Shown here: one piece after another, positions 11,205 to 22,440 of the stretch
How the letters are laid out: each line of letters opens with the position of its first letter
Numbering within the stretch: position 1 is the first letter of the stretch
Source: Perognathus longimembris pacificus
Taxonomy: Eukaryota; Chordata; Mammalia; Rodentia; Heteromyidae
Assembly (NCBI RefSeq): GCF_023159225.1
Contig: NC_063167.1
Coordinates: 18,727,360-18,791,359, forward strand
Direction of reading: 5' to 3'
Length of the DNA stretch: 64,000 bases
The notes under the pieces: generated by a model
Database searches by the model: none
What the model was told of the DNA's origin: nothing
Seen by the model: only the letters and a program-made list of their open reading frames with translations
Position numbers and translations under genes: made by a program

Positions 11205-11560
11205 ACATGCAAGAGTATGTGAGAATGTGTGTGTGCATGTGTGTGTATAAGCGTGAATGTATGTGCATAGATGTGTTTACCAGAATGTAGGAATAAGCAC
11301 ACCCATGCATGAGGGTGTATCTGTGTGAATGTGTGTGTGCATGTGAGTATGTGTATGCTAAGGTGTTGTATACATGTATCTGTGCCAACGTGCATGCATG
11401 AGTGTGTGTGCAAGAGTACTCTGTGAGCACACTGTGTGCACGTGTGCATGTCAGTGTTGCATGCAAGAGTGTGTGTGAGAGTGTTGCATGAGTGTGGGGG
11501 GGGCATGCCTGTGTGTGCATGAACATAGGTGTGACCTTGTGTGTGCACAGTGTGTGAATG
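11205..11560 (+). repeat. Long imperfect TG/CATG-rich tract
   Basis: About 350 bases of alternating purine-pyrimidine sequence: GTGTGTG blocks broken by CATG, TATG and AATG. It has no single perfect array. Antisense it gives spurious His/Thr-rich frames. Confidence 0.85.
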
Positions 11561-12795
11561 ATGACAAGAGAGCAGTCAGGGCAAACAGCATTTTATCAGA
11601 AATGGGGCAGGGAGGCAGCTTTGGCACCCTGATGGTGGAGGGTACTTGAAGAGTCCTGATGTAGTGATGGTGCAAATATGTCCCCCCCGGGGGGGGGTGA
11701 GGGGGGTGAGTCACCGCTCGAGCCCTAGAGGCCTCAGACATTGCTGCTGGGGTGCTTTTTGTTCCCTTCTCCATGCTCTTCTTTCTTATTTCTAGATGGA
11801 CACAGAGCTAGTCCCCCACCCCCACCCCCACAGGACCCAGAGTCATGGAGACAGCTAGGGAGACATCAAGGAACTGCATGGGATGTGAATTCTCTATGGA
11901 GTGGCCACCAGGCTGTTATGCCAACCTCCTGAATCAGCCCTAAGCTGGCCTCTTAGCCTGCTGGCTGCCCTCTGATGCCCAGGAGGAGGAATGGGGCCCG
12001 CTTTGAGCTGACTACCACAAACGGGACTATCCTCTTGCCTCTGCATACTCTGCAGAGAGCTCAGCACCCTCAGAGAAGACCATCAGGCCTCAGGACCAGA
12101 GCCCCACCTGTGGGAGCCACAGCCTCAAGCAGAACAGGGAGGCACAGTCATATGTGACCCCCACCATCTGCCAAGCTTCTATCTGGGCCTCTGCTCCCAC
12201 CACTCCCACAGGCCAAACCCTATGGGAAACTGAGGCTAGAACAGTGAAGAGATCGGTCATGGCCTGTCTCAGACTGGACTGGGATGTAAGCCTGTGTCTG
12301 TATCCTCCTTGCCCAAGTTACCCTGATGGCCACTCAGGGCCTTAGAAAGAGTGCCCCCAACCTTCCTGTCTTTCTAAAGGCTCAGGGCAGTGGCAAGAAC
12401 TAGAGCAGAGCAGGTAATGCCCAATCCCCATTTAGATTCCATCATGGCACTTCCCAGGGTGACTCTGGGGCCGCTGCCCTCCCCCCCCCCCGCCCCGCCC
12501 TCATATGGGTAGACCCTGAAGCAGAGCCCTCAAGACTACAGCCTGCTGGATTAGCGGTCCCTCAGCACTCTCCTCAGCCTGGGGATGGAGAGAAGGCTGC
12601 CAGGACCCAGCAGCCTCCCTTGGGCCATGCAATGGGCTGACCCCTACCACCATGGGCTCATCTCTGTGACCCAGGCAAGGGGTGAAGGTTTCCTGGTGCT
12701 ACCCCACCCCCACTCAGGAATCTCTCTCCTCTTTTCCCACCCTCCTCCCCCACCACAATAGTTCTTGATCCCCCTGCAACTGTCTTGATCCAATA
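11561..12795. other. Unique GC-rich stretch with homopolymeric C/G features
   Basis: Includes a C7G9 palindrome at about 11682-11697 and a C-run with CGCCCCGCCC at 12480-12500. No exon, repeat family or RNA gene recognised. Confidence 0.35.
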
Positions 12796-13000
12796 GCAAC
12801 TTAGCTAATTTTTCAGGCCCATAAACTGCCCAATGGGGAGGCCCGGGTGGGAGATCCCTTCCACTCCATCACCCACCTTAATGCACTGCCTTACACTTTC
12901 AATTTATTTTTCAATTCCTTCGCCATCAGAAATGACGATTAAATTCCCAGCGTAAATGCTGCTTTACCAAACTGAATTAATCACAGGCGAGGAGGGGTGT
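12796..13000. promoter_or_regulatory. AT-rich island, candidate conserved non-coding element
   Basis: Unique AT-rich blocks (TTAGCTAATTTTTCAGG; TTCAATTTATTTTTCAATTCC; ATGACGATTAAATTCCC; CTGAATTAATCACAGG) stand out from GC-rich neighbours and carry TAAT/ATTA cores. Enhancer function is an inference. Confidence 0.28.
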
Positions 13001-13739
13001 GGGCTCTGCTGAGTCCTTGGAGCAGAGCTGGTGTTAACCCTTCTGTCCTCGCATTGAGGTCTGAGACTCGGGGTCCTCTAGGGAAGACCCCACTGGGAAC
13101 TTCCATGGAATCACCAAGCCCCCCCCACCCCACTTCATGAATGAATTTCCACAAATCCTATCCCTGGCTTTGCTTAAGGGAAGTCAACCCCAATCATGAC
13201 CCATCAGGGCAAATTAGGTGCAGGCACCAGCCTGACTCCTGAGCCCATATGACGGGGGCTCCCCATCCCTGACATGGTGTGTGGAGCACCCAGGGCTGGA
13301 CATTTGCCAGGCAGGAGGGTGGGGATACTCCTGCAGCGTGATCTAGGGCCTGGTCTACAGTGGTCCTGGAGGGATCCAGGCAGCTGCCTGCAATAGCATA
13401 GGGCTGTCGCCCCTCATCCAGGGCCACTTGCTTATTACCCAAACGCCACCACCCACCTCCCCCTCCACCCTTCCCAGATAACCACTTCCAGCACCCCTGT
13501 GACTCCCACAGTCTCTCACTGGCCTCTCCACACCCCCATCCACCAGCAGATATGTGCCCCATCACTGTCTGGCTCAGCTCCTTGAGGGCCTCCACAGTGG
13601 CAAATTAAAGCCAGGCCCTTCCCATCCACCGGAATCTGACTATGCCCACAGGTAGCTATGTCTACCCTCTCCTGGCTGGTGTTTTCTGCTTTAACCTCCT
13701 TCCTGCCTGTCCCCAAACCCCTATTTAAATAACCATTTC

Positions 13740-13805
13740 CTCTAACAGGCTTTGAAATTAAACACTAATTATCGAGTTTGTTTAAGAAAATCCTCAGAAG
13801 GGACT
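13740..13805. promoter_or_regulatory. AT-rich island, candidate conserved non-coding element
   Basis: TTGAAATTAAACACTAATTA followed by TCGAGTTTGTTTAAG is unique, AT-rich and bounded by GC-richer DNA. It ends about 30 bases before a SINE. Confidence 0.2.
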
Positions 13806-13835
13806 TCTCAGTGCTGTAGCCCTGAAAATTCAACT

Positions 13836-14042
13836 TTTTTTTTGAGGTACAGGAGACAACTGTGGCAGCAAACATGCTAGGCAAGCAGCTACCACCTGAA
13901 TCTTACCCACGGCCCTTTGGCTTTTAGTTTGTTTTTTCAAACAGGGTCTTATTCTTTTATTTGGACTATACCTTAGATCTGATTCTTCTTACTTCAGACA
14001 AGTAACTGGGATTACATATGTGTACCTCCGTGCTCAACCCCC
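13836..14042 (-). repeat. Degraded B4-like (ID plus B1) SINE
   Basis: Read on the plus strand, TGCTAGGCAAGCAGCTACCACC, a T-rich linker with CAAACAGGGTCTTA, then AGTAACTGGGATTACATATG and GTGCTCAACCC give the minus-strand order of an ID unit followed by a 7SL-type unit, as in rodent B4. Confidence 0.55.
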
Positions 14043-14062
14043 AGTGTAGACTTTTGAAAGGA

Positions 14063-14160
14063 AGAAAAGGAGGGAGAGAGGAGAAAGAGAGACAGGGAAG
14101 AACGGAGGAAGGGAGGGAGGGGAAAGAGGAAGGAAGAGGGGGAAGGAAGGAAAGAAGAAA
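14063..14160 (+). repeat. Purine-rich GGAA/GAGA tract
   Basis: Imperfect GGAA, GGGA and GAGA repeats immediately downstream of a SINE. Low complexity. Confidence 0.8.
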
Positions 14161-14985
14161 CCTAGAAAATTAAGCATGGGAAACAAGAGCCAAGAATTCA
14201 GAAGTTAACACTATTAATATGCAGCTTAATTAAAAGCACATAGGCCTTATTTTCTTTACTAAGAAAATATTTTTTCCTAAGCCTTGTATTCTGTCATTTA
14301 ACCACAGCATTTGGTAAAATGGAGCAGGGTAGCAGCTCTCCCTCTGATTTTTGCCCAGATATTAAGCACGCTGTGAGACCAAGAAAAGGCTATCTGGAAG
14401 CTGGCACTTAGCCCTGAAAAGGAAACAAAAGGGAAATAAAACACTTGGGAAATGACTCCTCTGGGCATTGAAAGTGTTCACAAAGAAAAATATCTCAAGG
14501 ATGGACCTCTGTCTGCAAGGGAGCATCCGTCAGAACCCATGCTTTGTTTCAAGAGACATTCCAGTATTGAAGTCACAATGGCCCCAAGTAAATAAGGAGA
14601 CCAGCCTCAAAATCTCAAGGCCCAGTTGATAAAACTGCATCACAACAAGAATGGCAAAATGCACCTGGCATCCGGAACAAAGAGAAGCACTTCTCCTAAG
14701 GCAAATCTCAGCCAAACCCCAACCTACCTTCTCACTGTGAATACCCAGGATGCCAGAGCAGACATTGCACCTGTTAATAGATGTGCCCACACTGGGTCTG
14801 GGTGGTATTCTCTCTCCTCTCTATCTTTCCTTCACTTTGCTTTACTGGTAAATTCTCTTGACCTCTACTTCAATGTGTCCTAAAATTCTTTTATATATCA
14901 TCACAAATTCAGTATCCAAGGACTGAGAGGAGATCACTTCCACTTTGGAGTCCTCCTCCTCAGAGCATCAGATTCTGGTAGTGAA
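14161..14985. other. Unique AT-rich stretch
   Basis: The first part (14161-14330) is AT-rich with ACTATTAATATGC and CTTAATTAAAAGC blocks and may be a further conserved non-coding element. No gene or repeat family recognised in the rest. Confidence 0.3.
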
Positions 14986-14989
14986 AGGG

Positions 14990-15047
14990 AAGGAGGGAGG
15001 GAGGGAGGGAGGGAAGGAGGCAGGGAGGGAGGGAGGCAGGGAGGGAG
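14990..15047 (+). repeat. (GGGA)n microsatellite, interrupted
   Basis: GGGA tetranucleotides interrupted by GGCA and GGAAGG. Low-complexity purine tract. Confidence 0.9.
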
Positions 15048-15294
15048 CCATCTTGGTGCTTGCTATGTGCCAGGCTGAGTCTTGAAGCTATTGTGATAGC
15101 AGTGGCTTTGGGTAGCTAGGCTCTAAGGGATATTTAGGAGTTTGTCCAGCTTTGAAGATCAGGTTAAAACACCCAGCTTCTAAGAGGTTCCTCTGCCTCT
15201 GGATGGGTCCTGTCAACCCCTGAGAAAAGGCCTCTGATAAGTGCTGCTAAATCAGATGGCTGGCTAGAACTCTGAGCTCAGACAGGGTTTGGGG

Positions 15295-15375
15295 CAGCTA
15301 GATTTGAATCCTGCTTCTGGCACTGTAGTCACTCAGCCTCTCTGAGCCCTTGCCTTCAGCTGTGTGACCATCCTA
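15295..15375 (+). repeat. MIR remnant
   Basis: TTTGAATCCTGCTTCTGGCAC, then GTCACTCAGCCTCTCTGAGC, is the plus-strand MIR order (GGGTTCGAATCC side to CTCTGAGCCTC side). Confidence 0.6.
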
Positions 15376-15554
15376 TCCTATCAAGGTGCTTAAGCCCAGT
15401 CCTGCCCACAGTGGTGGAGGGAGACACAGCGCAGTGTCCTCTGCCCCCAGTGGAGGAGACACCCAGGCCCACCAAGCAGCTGGAGCATCTGCAGAATAAA
15501 AGCTATAGGAGCCCAATCTAGGACAGCAGGCAGGAAGGCTTCCTGGAGGAGGGT

Positions 15555-15616
<62 letters not shown>

Positions 15617-15622
15617 TGTGTG
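15555..15622 (+). repeat. (GT)n microsatellite
   Basis: About 30 uninterrupted GT dinucleotides, likely polymorphic. Confidence 0.97.
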
Positions 15623-16010
15623 ATGCCTTTTCCTTGACTTGGCATCTCCCCAGAGTCACAGCCTTGTTCTCAGACAGGCATCTGACTCCATGTGAATCCT
15701 GACTGGCCCATGGTGTGGCCCATGGTTTCCCACTGGAGCAGGAGCTGGGAGATGGATGCATGCCTAGCCTCAGCTGTTGGGTTGGGTAGCAGGGAGAAGA
15801 ATTGCTCGGTCCTCCCACACCCCACACCCCCACCTCCCCTAAGTGCTTAAGTGAGAGGCAAAATGTTGCTGCTGGTGTTTACCTCTTAAATTTCCAGGGC
15901 ACTGGAGTCTGGTGGAAAGTTCTAGAATCCCTGAGTTCAAGATCTCTGAATAAAGATGCTGTTTGTTGACAGCCAATTGTGCCAGGCCCACCCCCACACT
16001 CCCTTCACAT
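15623..16010. other. Unique stretch, nothing recognised
   Basis: No repeat family, RNA gene or exon recognised. Confidence 0.35.
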
Positions 16011-16014
16011 CACC

Positions 16015-16100
16015 TCATTTAACCTGCATACCAACACATGTTCTCCTCCATCACCAGTGAGGAAACTGAGGCCAGGGAGATTTGGTTTGTAGTCCACAAG
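16015..16100 (-). repeat. MIR remnant
   Basis: TCATTTAACCTGCATACC, then CCAGTGAGGAAACTGAGGCC, matches the minus-strand MIR core. Confidence 0.6.
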
Positions 16101-19100
16101 GTAGGCGGTGGGTTATGAGACTCTCAGCCCTCCTCCCACTCTGCCAGGCTCTGCAGCCATCACAACCCCACCCCCACCCCACAGTGATCAGAGCAAACCT
16201 GGGAAGAGAACAAATGCCCACAAAAGCCCGTGGGGAGTGGCTCACACAGAGCCCCTAAATCACCCTCTGCATCCCGTCAGGAGCCTGCAGCTGCCTCTAA
16301 GAGCAGGTTAGGCCTTCTCTTGGCTCTGTAAATCTTGATGTAGCCTTTGGCCAGAAGCAATAACATTCTAACACAGAAAAATTAAAGAACTTTGAAATGA
16401 TGAGCCCCGAGCTTGGCCTGACCCATGGATGAGAACAAGGCGACCGTGGCTGCCAAGAGGGAAGGGAAAGAGAAAAACATCAAGCAATTTTCCTTCATGT
16501 CATTGCCTCTGGCTTCCATTAACCTCCAGCACCCAGCACCCTAGTCTGGTGGGAGCAGGTGGCAGCTGGGGGTTGGGGAAGCCCTGCACCCCCACAGAGT
16601 CCTGAGTCCCAGCTTCCTCCTGCCATGGGGTCTCCACACAGAGCTCAGAGCCAAGGGCCCAGGGGCAGCTGCCTGCCCTGCCAAGGGCAAGGGGATTGTC
16701 AACATGTTGGAACCGAAGCCATTGTAGAACTGTACCCCAATCCTTGAACATAATCAGAACATGACCAGATGGGTCCAGAGAACTCTGAATCTTCCCCAGG
16801 ACAGTAAGGCCATTGTGGTGACAATGTTTTTGTGGACAGTTGTGCCCCTAAACATGCTGACTGTGTATGTTGGAACTGCCTTCTGCTCTGTCTGGTTTCT
16901 GGCACCATTTCAGCCCCGGCCTTCTCTTCCTCCATACACACTGCAAGCCTGACAATGCCCTCTGCTCCTACCTTGCACCTTTGGCTAATGTTTGAGGAGG
17001 AAAAGAACCAAAGGCCAATTTTGTAGGGCAGCCTCTGGCCTAATTTACTCCTCAGCCAGTCGCGTGCAGTATAACAGAAACTGAAACAAGGGAGATGTCA
17101 GCTCACCATAGGAAGTGGAAGAGAAAGTCTCGGCAAGGCAGAGACCCTCCATTGGTCCTGGCTTCTAGAACAACCTCTCTGCATGATAAGTATAGTCCAA
17201 AGTCTCCCTAGAAATGGCCAAACTAGAAAGGCAATGCCTAGCCAATGTCCCATCCACAAGGCTCACTTCCTCTGGCTGATGGATAGCCTGATTGCCCCCT
17301 TTCTCTGGGTGTGACAGGAAGGTCCAGGAAGAACAAGATCCAGGTAGAGCCTGCAGGCTCCCGGGAGCCTCATTAGTGGGAAGGAGCCGGATGTGAGATC
17401 CGAAGGAGGGGACAGATGACAGTGACTAAGTGACCAGGCTTGGAGCCTGCATTAAATATGACAGCAGGCAAGCTTCACATTTCCTCACCCGAGGGGTGGT
17501 AATGGCTCTGGGTGACCAGGGCCACCTTCCCAGGAGGCTTCTGGAGTCAGGAAACTAGAGACAGAGGCAGAGGCTGGGAAAGAACCCCAACAGCAGCCAA
17601 TCAGTGTCCTCACTTTAACAGCGGCTGGATGCTCAGATCACACTCTTCGTGTCATTTAATTATTCAGGAGCCCATGTGGGGGAGGGAAGTCCCTGTGTCC
17701 CCATGGGTCAGGAGAAAATCGAGTCACAGAGGGGCAGTGCTGGCCTGAGGTCATGGCTAGTATGGAGAGGATGGGACCGAGTCCTTGCCATCCCCCTGCA
17801 GGAAGGAGAGAAGTGACAGGGGCTGAATGCCACCAGCCACAGCCAGCCGCTCCACCCTGTGGAGCTGTCATTCTGCAGTGGCAGGGGCCCCTCACAGCCC
17901 CAGTCACTGTGTCCTGCAGCGAGGCGGCTCTGCCACAGGACCGACAGCCCCCATTCAGAGCAAGTGTGCTGCTCAGATTTTGTGTCCAGTGAGCTCAGCT
18001 GGGGCCCTGCCCAGTGCAGTCTGTGCTCAGGGACCCAGGTGACAGTGTGACCACCGCCTGGCACCTCACTGGTCACTGCAGCAGATGGACAGAGAACTTG
18101 AGGGTCTCACATCAGCCATCAATGCTCCTTCTCAGGGACCTCTGCACCTCCCAAATGGCCGAAGCAAGTGACTCCACCTCCCCCACAGCACAAGGGAGGG
18201 AAGTCTGTCCCACAGCTTGCTGGGGAGGGCGCCAGCAGGACTGTGGGCCAGAAGCACTCAGGCCTGGTTCACCAAGGTTTCAATCTGGGTGGATAATGGC
18301 ACCCTTCAGCAAGTCATTGCCCAGGAAGGAGCATGACTGAGAGGCAGGGTAAAGGCTGAGAAACAGTCTTGTGCGGAGCCTATGATGACATCATGGGGAT
18401 TGGTTCCATACTGGTAGATAATTCATACACAGGTCCTATGCACCTGCATGTACTTCATGTGCATATATGTGATGAAAATCAGTCTCACGTCTAACACATC
18501 ATATATACTCACTTATTGGGCACATACATGCTGTCTAACTGTCACAGCCCATGTGTGTGGTGGGTATGGTCGCCTGTGTCCAGGTTGGCTAGCATAGGAG
18601 CAGTTACAGGGCCCTGCCATGTGCCTTGATGTGCTCTGGATCCCGACGTGGATCAAGGTTCAGGACTGGCCAATGTTTCCAAGGAAGGGTGGTAACAGGG
18701 AAGGAATGCACGTAGGAAGACGGTTAGAGCAGAACATCCCCAAGAAGAGGAGGGAAGTGTGGGAGCTCTGGGCAGGTGCAAGATGACACCAGCCAGGGGA
18801 CCTCCGAGAAGGTGTGAGGGGGAAGCCATGGAGCCACTGCCATGGGCAGTGTCTGCAGCAAAGGAAAGAGCATCTCCTGACAGGGAACACGCAGAGCCCA
18901 TCACTGGAGAGCCAAAGGCCACCGGGTGGAGCTAAGAGAGGACATGGATGGAGAGGAGGTCAAGAAAATGGAGACCAGATCAGGGCAAAGCCTGTTTAGG
19001 AGCCTTATATTTTGTCTAGCTGTGAGGGAACCTGGTGTTGACTGGGGACTGAGGTTACCACAAAGACCCCTGGACAGACATTTAGGCGTTCCTGAGCTTG

Positions 19101-19518
19101 CCTTCCCACTCCTGCTGCACAGTGTCTCTCTGTTTTGCCAGAGTTAGGCGATTTTCTCTCCTTGAAAAACTCCTTTGGGTTTGCCTCCTCCTTCCCTGTG
19201 TCCCCATCTTTTGCAGTGGAACCCCACAGTCACCTGTTCCTCAGCCACAGGTTGCTAGACAAGGAGCTGTCACTGAGCCCAGCCAGGCAAGTGAAGAATC
19301 TGGAATTATGTCCTTGAGTCAGCTTCTCTACTTAACCAGACCTGGAACAGGGAGACTTGAGATGGTATCTGCATGTAGGAAGAGCTGAGTCTGCAGAGGG
19401 AGTTGGGGAAAAGAAGAGGGGGTGGGGAAGGATGAGAACATGAAAGGACCATCAGGCTGGGGTCTGAGCAATCTTGCCTTTGGATTTGCTGAGACTTCTT
19501 TGAGCCTGAATCCCCTCT
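16101..19518. other. Long unique stretch, nothing coding recognised
   Basis: Ordinary mixed-composition DNA. A short AT-rich block lies at 16355-16405 (CTAACACAGAAAAATTAAAG). A weak minus-strand MIR-like trace lies at 17660-17745 (CCCCATGGGTCAGGAG, GAGTCACAGAGGGGC). Short open frames overlap on both strands and show no recognisable family. Confidence 0.3.
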
Positions 19519-19537
19519 GGTTATGGCGTCGATTTCT
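19519..19537. repeat. Target-site duplication of the L1 at 19538
   Basis: GGTTATGGCGTCGATTTCT is repeated exactly at 21222-21240 and brackets the L1. It is 19 bp without a mismatch, diagnostic of target-primed reverse transcription and of a recent insertion. Confidence 0.95.
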
Positions 19538-21221
19538 TTTTTTTTTTCTCAAATTTTTATTATCAAACTGACGTACAGAGAGGTTACAATATCATACGTT
19601 GGGCATTGGATACATTTCTTGTACTGTTTGTTGCCTTGTCCCTCATGCCCCCCTCCCTTCCCCCCTTTCCCTCCCCCCCAGGTGTTCAGTTCACTTACAC
19701 CAAACAGTTTTGCAAGTATTGCTTTTGTAGTTATTTCTCTTTTTTTACCCTGTGTCTCTCGAATTTGGTATTCCCTTTGAATTTCCTACTTCCAATACCA
19801 GTAAACACTGTTTCCAATATACTCAGATAAGATTACAGAGATAGTGTAGGTACAAACATAGGAAGGTGATACAAAACATTATCAATAATAGAAACTACAC
19901 ATACACATAGGACGTTGAAAGTAGTTACAACTGTGATATATCACTTGTTTCCATAACATGGAGTTCATTTCAATTAGCATCATCTTATGTGTTTCTAAGG
20001 GTATAGCTATTGGGCCTTGTGATGCTCTGCTATGGCTTGCCTAAACCTGTACTAATTATTCCCAATAAGGGAGGCCATAGAGTCCATGTTTCTTTGGGTC
20101 TGGCTCACTTCACTTAGTATAACTTTTTCCAAGTCCTTCCATTTCCTTACAAATGGAGCAATGTCATTCTTTCTGATAGAGGCATAAAATTCCATTGTGT
20201 AAATGTACCACATTTTCCTGATCCATTCATCTATGGAGGGGCATCTGGGTTGGTTCCAGCTTCTCGCTATGACAAATTGTGCTGCGATGAACATTGTTGT
20301 GCTGGTGGCATTACTGTGATTTTGTTTGTGGGCTTTTGGATAGATACCCAAAAGTGGGGCTGCTGGGTCATAGGGGAGTTCTATATTGAGCCTTCTGAGG
20401 AATCTCCATACTGCTTGCCAGAGTGGCTGAACCAGTTTACATTCCCACCAACAATGAAGTAGGGTTCCCTTTTGGCCACATCCCCTCCAACAATTGTTAT
20501 TATTAGTTTTCTTGATATATGACATTCTTGCTGGGGTGAGATGGAATCTCAATGTTGTTTTGATTTGCATTTCCTTTATGGCCAGTGATGTAGAGCATTT
20601 TTTCATATGTCTATTGGCCATTCTCATTTCCTCATCAGAGAAGTTTCTTTGTAAGTCTTTAGCCCACTTGATGAGGGGGCTATTGGTTCTTTGCAGTTTT
20701 GTTTTGGAAGAAGGTAATTTTTTTTAGTTCTGCATATATTTTAGAGATGAGGCCTTTGTCTGTTGAATGTCCGGTAAAGATCTTCTCCCAGTCTGTGGGC
20801 TTTCTGTTTATCTTGAGAGCTATGTCCTTTGCCGTGCAGAAGCTCTGGAGTTTGATGCAGTCCCATTTGTCCAACCTTTCTTTGATTTGTAGCCTTTCAG
20901 GGTCTTTGTTAAGGAAGTTCTGTCCTGTGCCAAGGAGCCCAAGTGTTTCTCCTACTCCTTCCTTTAGTGTCTTCAGGGTGCCTGTTTTGATTTCAAGGTC
21001 TTTAATCCATTTGGAATTGATTTTGGTGCAGGGTGATATATAAGGATCTAGTTTTAGTTTGTTGCATGTGTTGAGCCAGTTTTGCCAGCACCACTTGTTA
21101 AAGAGGCTATCTTTCTTCCATACTATTGTTTTAGCTCCTTTATCAAAGATTAAGTAGGCATAGTTCTGTGGGTTTAATTCTGGGTCTTCAATTCTGTTCC
21201 ATTGGTCTTCAGGCCTGTTCC
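19538..21221 (-). mobile_element. 5'-truncated LINE-1, minus strand, about 1.7 kb
   Basis: The element reads from about 21221 (5' truncation inside ORF2) to a T-run at 19538-19547, the complement of the poly(A) tail. It holds the C-terminal part of ORF2 (stop near 20052) and a 3' UTR whose polypurine tract appears here as C-rich DNA at about 19650-19680. The exact 19-bp TSD fixes both ends. CCGG at the truncation point is shared with the target flank, so a few bases of microhomology blur the 5' junction. It is nearly identical to the L1 at 59171. Confidence 0.95.
20052..21221 (-). pseudogene. LINE-1 ORF2 C-terminal fragment, frameshifted
   Basis: This is the C-terminal region downstream of the reverse transcriptase domain. 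Relative to the second copy (59160-60584) it has eight rather than seven A residues in one run (T8 at 20718-20725 on the plus strand). The frame breaks after the LKK residues and runs into an early stop about 14 residues later. The frame then resumes and runs to the normal ORF2 end, with the C-X3-C-X7-H-X4-C zinc-knuckle-like motif intact. Outside the frameshift I noticed one residue difference in the last 191 codons (Ala here, Val in the other copy). Confidence 0.9.
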
Positions 21222-21240
21222 GGTTATGGCGTCGATTTCT
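21222..21240. repeat. Target-site duplication, right copy
   Basis: Exact copy of 19519-19537. Confidence 0.95.
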
Positions 21241-21249
21241 AAAACTAGA

Positions 21250-21335
21250 CATGAGGTCTTGGAAGTAGATCAGCAGTAGAGCACCTGCCTAGCATGGGTG
21301 AAGCCTTGGATAAGATCTCTAATCATCAACATTAT
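21250..21335 (+). repeat. tRNA-derived SINE fragment
   Basis: GTAGATCAGCAGTAGAGCACC, TGCCTAGCATGGGTGAAGCC resembles the body of rodent ID/B2-type elements (A-box region to the B-box side). Confidence 0.5.
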
Positions 21336-22324
21336 CATCAATAGTTCTTGACCCACTAAGAATATCATTAATCAGGATTCACCTATCGTGCCAGGCCTGT
21401 CTCATCTGCCACTTCCTCCTTGGCACCCACTCTGACCTTTTTCCACCTGGTGTTACCACCAGGAAGATAGGAAAAGGAAGTGGCAAGGGACAATAGGCAG
21501 GAAGGCTACCTGATAATCGGGGTACTTTGACATCCAGAGGATGTGTTTCTTTTTCCCCCTACTCGTTACTCTAGCAAGAACATAGCAATTGACTTTGACT
21601 TTGCAGGTAATTCATTAGACAAACATTCTTACAAGTTAAATCCCACAGCAATCATGGGCTTTGTGTAAGTTGGGTCACAGGATTATAGAAATAAGAAGAA
21701 TCTTACACGTTCTAATGTTCCCTGAAGATCACCAGAAACTCTGGTTTCTGTATACTGAAAGATTAAATAGCAGTTAGCACCTTCATCATGGAGGAGCTGT
21801 CTTTTCTTTAGAAGTTAGAATGCTGGGCAAGGAGTGGAAGAAACAAGGTCACTTCCCAAAGGAGTGACAACCGTTACAGCTCTGCTTTGCCCTTCTGGGC
21901 CCGGACGTCACCCACAGAAGGGATCACAGCATAGAGGAACAGCAGACCTGTCAGCCATGGGTCACAGGGGCCCCTCAAGGGCTAAGGAGCACAGCTGGGG
22001 GAGGAGGGGCAGCCATTCCTGGGTGGGTTTAGAAGGCAAGAAGATCCAGAAGAGCCGGCAGTCTGGTGAGTTAGGAAAATTTCCTGGAGGAGGCTCTCAG
22101 CTGGGGTCCTGAAGGACAAGGAGGAATTCAAAACCAAAGAGAAGCAGAAAAGGCATCCTAGGGGTGTTTTGGGGAATGTGTGTGTGCATGTGTAGGTATG
22201 TGCATGCACATAAAAGTATACAGGCTTTACATTTATATGTCTTTTAGGAAGTGATTTTAGGACTTGACCTTGTGGTGCAGAATTGACACTGTGGAATTTC
22301 CAGCACCCCATCAGGTCCTCATTT
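21336..22324. other. Unique stretch, nothing coding recognised
   Basis: Contains a short TG-rich segment at 22165-22205. An open frame at 21834-22112 has no recognisable motif. Confidence 0.3.
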
Positions 22325-22440
22325 CAATTCTACTAGGGAAGTTTAATGGTGTTCATTGTACCAATGAGGAAACACAGGGCCCAGAGAGACTAGGCAATCT
22401 GTCCTAAGTCACAGTGACAGAACCAGGGTCTGCAGACCCG
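22325..22440 (-). repeat. MIR remnant
   Basis: TGTACCAATGAGGAAACACAG, then GAGACTAGGCAATCTGTCC, AAGTCACAGTGACAGAACC follow the minus-strand MIR order. Confidence 0.6.

Noticed and set aside
11098..11548. His/Thr-rich minus-strand frames
   Set aside because: They are the complement of an imperfect TG-rich tract and occur in two phases at once.
19523..20727. Plus-strand open frames inside the L1 at 19538
   Set aside because: They are antisense shadows of ORF2 and the 3' UTR; matching antisense frames appear in the second L1 copy.
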